Assembly: GCA_019308705.1 (NCBI GenBank)
Contig: JAFDHW010000040.1
Location: 1 to 15,649, forward strand
DNA from: Deltaproteobacteria bacterium
Lineage (GTDB): Bacteria; Desulfobacterota; Desulfobacteria; Desulfobacterales; Desulfatibacillaceae
DNA: 15,649 nucleotides
Direction: 5' to 3'
Below the pieces are notes generated by a model, which was not told the origin of the DNA, searched no databases, and saw only the letters and a program-made list of their open reading frames with translations. Each line of letters starts with the position of its first letter. Positions within the stretch are counted from its first letter, which is position 1. A program made the position numbers and the translations under genes. This document shows, piece by piece, positions 14,033 through 15,649 of the stretch.

Positions 14033-15327
14033 TGAAGGCTGTGCATCTGCTGGTTTCGGCCCTGGCGGCCCTTCTGGCCCTGGCCCCGGCGGCTTGGGGC
14101 ATCACCAGGGACCAGGCCGTAAAATACGCCCTGGAACACTCCGACGAGCTGGCCGCCAGCCGTCACGAATCCGAGGCCCTGTCCGCCCAGGGCCGCCAGG
14201 CCGCGTCCATCGCCTGGCCCCACGTATCCACCCAGGCCGGATACAACGAGCTGGACACCAACGCCCCGGCGTTTCCCAACCCCCTGTTAAACCCGTGGTT
14301 CTTCCCGGAGCGGGACATCTCCGCCAAGGTGCAGGCCAGCCAGGTCCTGTTCGCCGGGTTCCGCGTGCTGAACAGCCTGAAGCTGAAAAGCTCCCTTTAC
14401 GAGCAGGCAACCCTTTCTTACGACGCCTCCCGCCGGGGGGTGGTCCGCAGGGTCAAGGACGCCTTCGACTCCGTGCTTCTGGCCCGCGCCTCCCTGGAGG
14501 TGCTCCGGGACCGCGCCGAGCAGGCGCAGGCGGAATTCCAGGACGCCAAGGACCTGTACGACGCCGGGATGGTGACTTCCCTGGACGTGCGCCAGGCCCG
14601 CCTGGCCTTGAACACCACGCAGATGGCCGTGCGGGAGGCCCAGGCCGCCCTTGACACCGCCATTACGGGCTTCAACCAGCTGATAGGCCGCCCGCCCGGG
14701 GAGGAGCCCCTGGTGCCCGAGGGTGACCTGTCCGAAACGCCCGAGGTCGAGTTGCTGGTGGACGCGTTGTTTTCCAGCCTCGAGTCTTGGAATTTCCCGG
14801 ACGTGGACCTTGCCCGCACCAGGGAGAAAAGCGCCCTTTACCAGAAAAAGGTCGCGGGGGGCAGGCTCTTCCCGGAGGTGGCAGCCGTGGGAACGGCGGA
14901 AACCTCGGGCCAGGAGTTCGACGAGATGTACGAGTCCTGGACCGCGGGGATAAACCTCAAGTGGGATATTTTCGACGGAGGCCTGATCTGGGCGCAAAGG
15001 GCCGAGGCCGCCGCCCGGCACAAGAGGGCGAGCGCCGGGGTATCGGCCGCCAAAAAGGAGATCGTCGCGGCCGTGCGAAGGATCCGCGCAAACCTTGACG
15101 GGGTGAACGCACGCATCGGCTTGGCCGAGGAGACGGTGAAGCTTTCGGAGCAGAACTACCAGGACGCCCGTGGCCATTACCGCGCGGGCACCATCACCAT
15201 CACACGGCTGGGCGAATTTTCCGTGGCCTGGGCCCAGGCCCGGTTTTCCCTGCTCTCCCTGTACCGGGAAAAGCGCGCCCTGGCCGCGGAGGCCGCCTAC
15301 CTGCTGGGCAGCGCCCGATCCCTTTGA
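14032..15327 (+). CDS. TolC-family outer-membrane efflux channel
   Basis: A 431-residue outer-membrane factor that provides the exit duct of the tripartite pump. A Sec signal peptide (MKAVHLLVSALAALLALAPAAWG) is followed by ITRDQAVKYALEHSDELAASR, the usual start of the mature OEP fold. Two OEP repeats are visible. The first has helices at about 115-215 with DLYDAGMVTSLDVRQARLAL. The second has helices at about 315-425 with NYQDARGHYRAGTITITRLGE. The pairing of A-G-x-x-T-x-x-x-(V/L) motifs is characteristic. No lipobox cysteine is present, so it resembles TolC rather than the lipidated OprM/NodT type. ATG14032 is chosen because GGAGGG (14021-14026) lies 5 bases upstream; a GTG sits one codon earlier. 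It overlaps the permease stop by one base (TGATG). Confidence 0.94.
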   Translation: MKAVHLLVSALAALLALAPAAWGITRDQAVKYALEHSDELAASRHESEALSAQGRQAASIAWPHVSTQAGYNELDTNAPAFPNPLLNPWFFPERDISAKVQASQVLFAGFRVLNSLKLKSSLYEQATLSYDASRRGVVRRVKDAFDSVLLARASLEVLRDRAEQAQAEFQDAKDLYDAGMVTSLDVRQARLALNTTQMAVREAQAALDTAITGFNQLIGRPPGEEPLVPEGDLSETPEVELLVDALFSSLESWNFPDVDLARTREKSALYQKKVAGGRLFPEVAAVGTAETSGQEFDEMYESWTAGINLKWDIFDGGLIWAQRAEAAARHKRASAGVSAAKKEIVAAVRRIRANLDGVNARIGLAEETVKLSEQNYQDARGHYRAGTITITRLGEFSVAWAQARFSLLSLYREKRALAAEAAYLLGSARSL

Positions 15328-15415
15328 GGGTTGTCCGCGTTGGAGTTTTTCGCTCCTGTGGTACAAATCGCTTTTTGCTTTTCAGGACGCATGCCCGGTT
15401 TCGATGGATAGAGCC
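15328..15415 (+). other. short intergenic region after the efflux operon
   Basis: These 88 bases lie between the outer-membrane channel gene and the PAS protein. No convincing intrinsic terminator is visible; GGAG / CTCC with a T-rich loop (15342-15356) is too short. A poor promoter-like pair, TTGGAG (15340-15345) and TACAAA (15362-15367) at 16 bases, is the only candidate signal. Confidence 0.3.
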
Positions 15416-15649
15416 ATGAAAGATATGCCCTGGGGCGTCGGCAGGCGTTCCGCCCCGGAGGAAATCCGGACCGCCGCGAACCTGGTGGGCTGCCACAGGT
15501 TCTTCCGCGAACTGGCCGACAGCCTGTCCAACCCCCTTGTGGTGCTGGATGAAAACCGCCAGATCGTGTTTGCAAACGCCCGGTTTCTGGAAACCATGGG
15601 TGCGGAAGACCTCCTTGCCTGCCTGGGGCTTCGGCCGGGAGAGGCCCTG
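15416..15649 (+). CDS. PAS-domain protein, N-terminal part; probable sensor, runs off the window
   Basis: A frame open to the right edge, 78 residues visible. After a short polar start (MKDMPWGVGRRSAPEEI) comes FFRELADSLSNPLVVLDEN, then RQIVFANARFLETMG and LGLRPGEAL. This is the opening of a PAS sensory fold: the helix before the first strand, P-L-V-V-L-D, and the I-V-F-A-N-A turn. Such a domain at the N-terminus most often belongs to a histidine kinase, a diguanylate cyclase or a sigma54 activator; the output domain is outside the window. The start is uncertain: ATG15416 has a weak GGA 7 bases upstream, while an in-frame ATG at 15404 has no site. No signal peptide or membrane segment is seen so far, so the protein may be cytoplasmic. 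Confidence 0.75.
   Translation, partial: MKDMPWGVGRRSAPEEIRTAANLVGCHRFFRELADSLSNPLVVLDENRQIVFANARFLETMGAEDLLACLGLRPGEAL

Noticed and set aside
15297..15597. Minus-strand open frames opposite the end of the channel gene and the PAS start
   Set aside because: Low-complexity Arg/Pro/Gly products without start-site support. The + strand PAS reading shows recognisable motifs.

Overview
The window is G+C-rich (roughly two thirds by eye) and densely coded. Every gene I can support lies on the + strand. It looks like a Gram-negative bacterium: there is a periplasmic adaptor / RND pump / outer-membrane channel operon. The Thermotoga-type DAHP synthase at the head of a trp operon, the Sel1-repeat protein and the PAS-type sensor start would fit a deltaproteobacterium (Desulfobacterota or a relative). 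That placement is an inference from gene style, not a match to a genome.

Layout. Positions 2-361 hold the 3' end of a Sel1-repeat protein, followed by a strong hairpin without a U-tract (379-401). A sigma70-type promoter (525-553) then starts the main operon. Its leader (561-792) encodes a 27-residue peptide with four consecutive Trp codons. It can fold into mutually exclusive 1:2, 2:3 and 3:4 structures ending in a classic attenuator (666-698). A second intrinsic-terminator-like hairpin (701-733) follows at once. The structural genes are aroF-trpE-trpG-trpD, a 258-base structured gap, then trpF-trpB-trpA-trpC-aroB (793-9625). Six of the eight gene junctions are 4-base ATGA overlaps, so the set is probably translationally coupled in two blocks.

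The operon encodes the first two shikimate-pathway steps (DAHP synthase, 3-dehydroquinate synthase) plus the complete route from chorismate to tryptophan. Tryptophanyl-tRNA supply sensed at the leader would therefore control both entry of carbon into the aromatic pathway and its terminal Trp branch. The middle shikimate genes (aroD, aroE, aroK, aroA, aroC) are not in this window.

Positions 9641-9669 carry a second good promoter. It drives a tripartite efflux operon: periplasmic adaptor (9779-10786), RND permease (10799-14032) and TolC-family outer-membrane channel (14032-15327). No regulator gene is adjacent. An 8-bp inverted repeat and a hairpin over the Shine-Dalgarno lie in its 5' untranslated region. 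The window ends inside the N-terminal PAS domain of a probable sensor protein (15416 to the edge).

No tRNA, rRNA, CRISPR array, insertion sequence or phage gene was seen. The most interesting part is the leader RNA of the aro-trp operon; I found no clearly new protein system.
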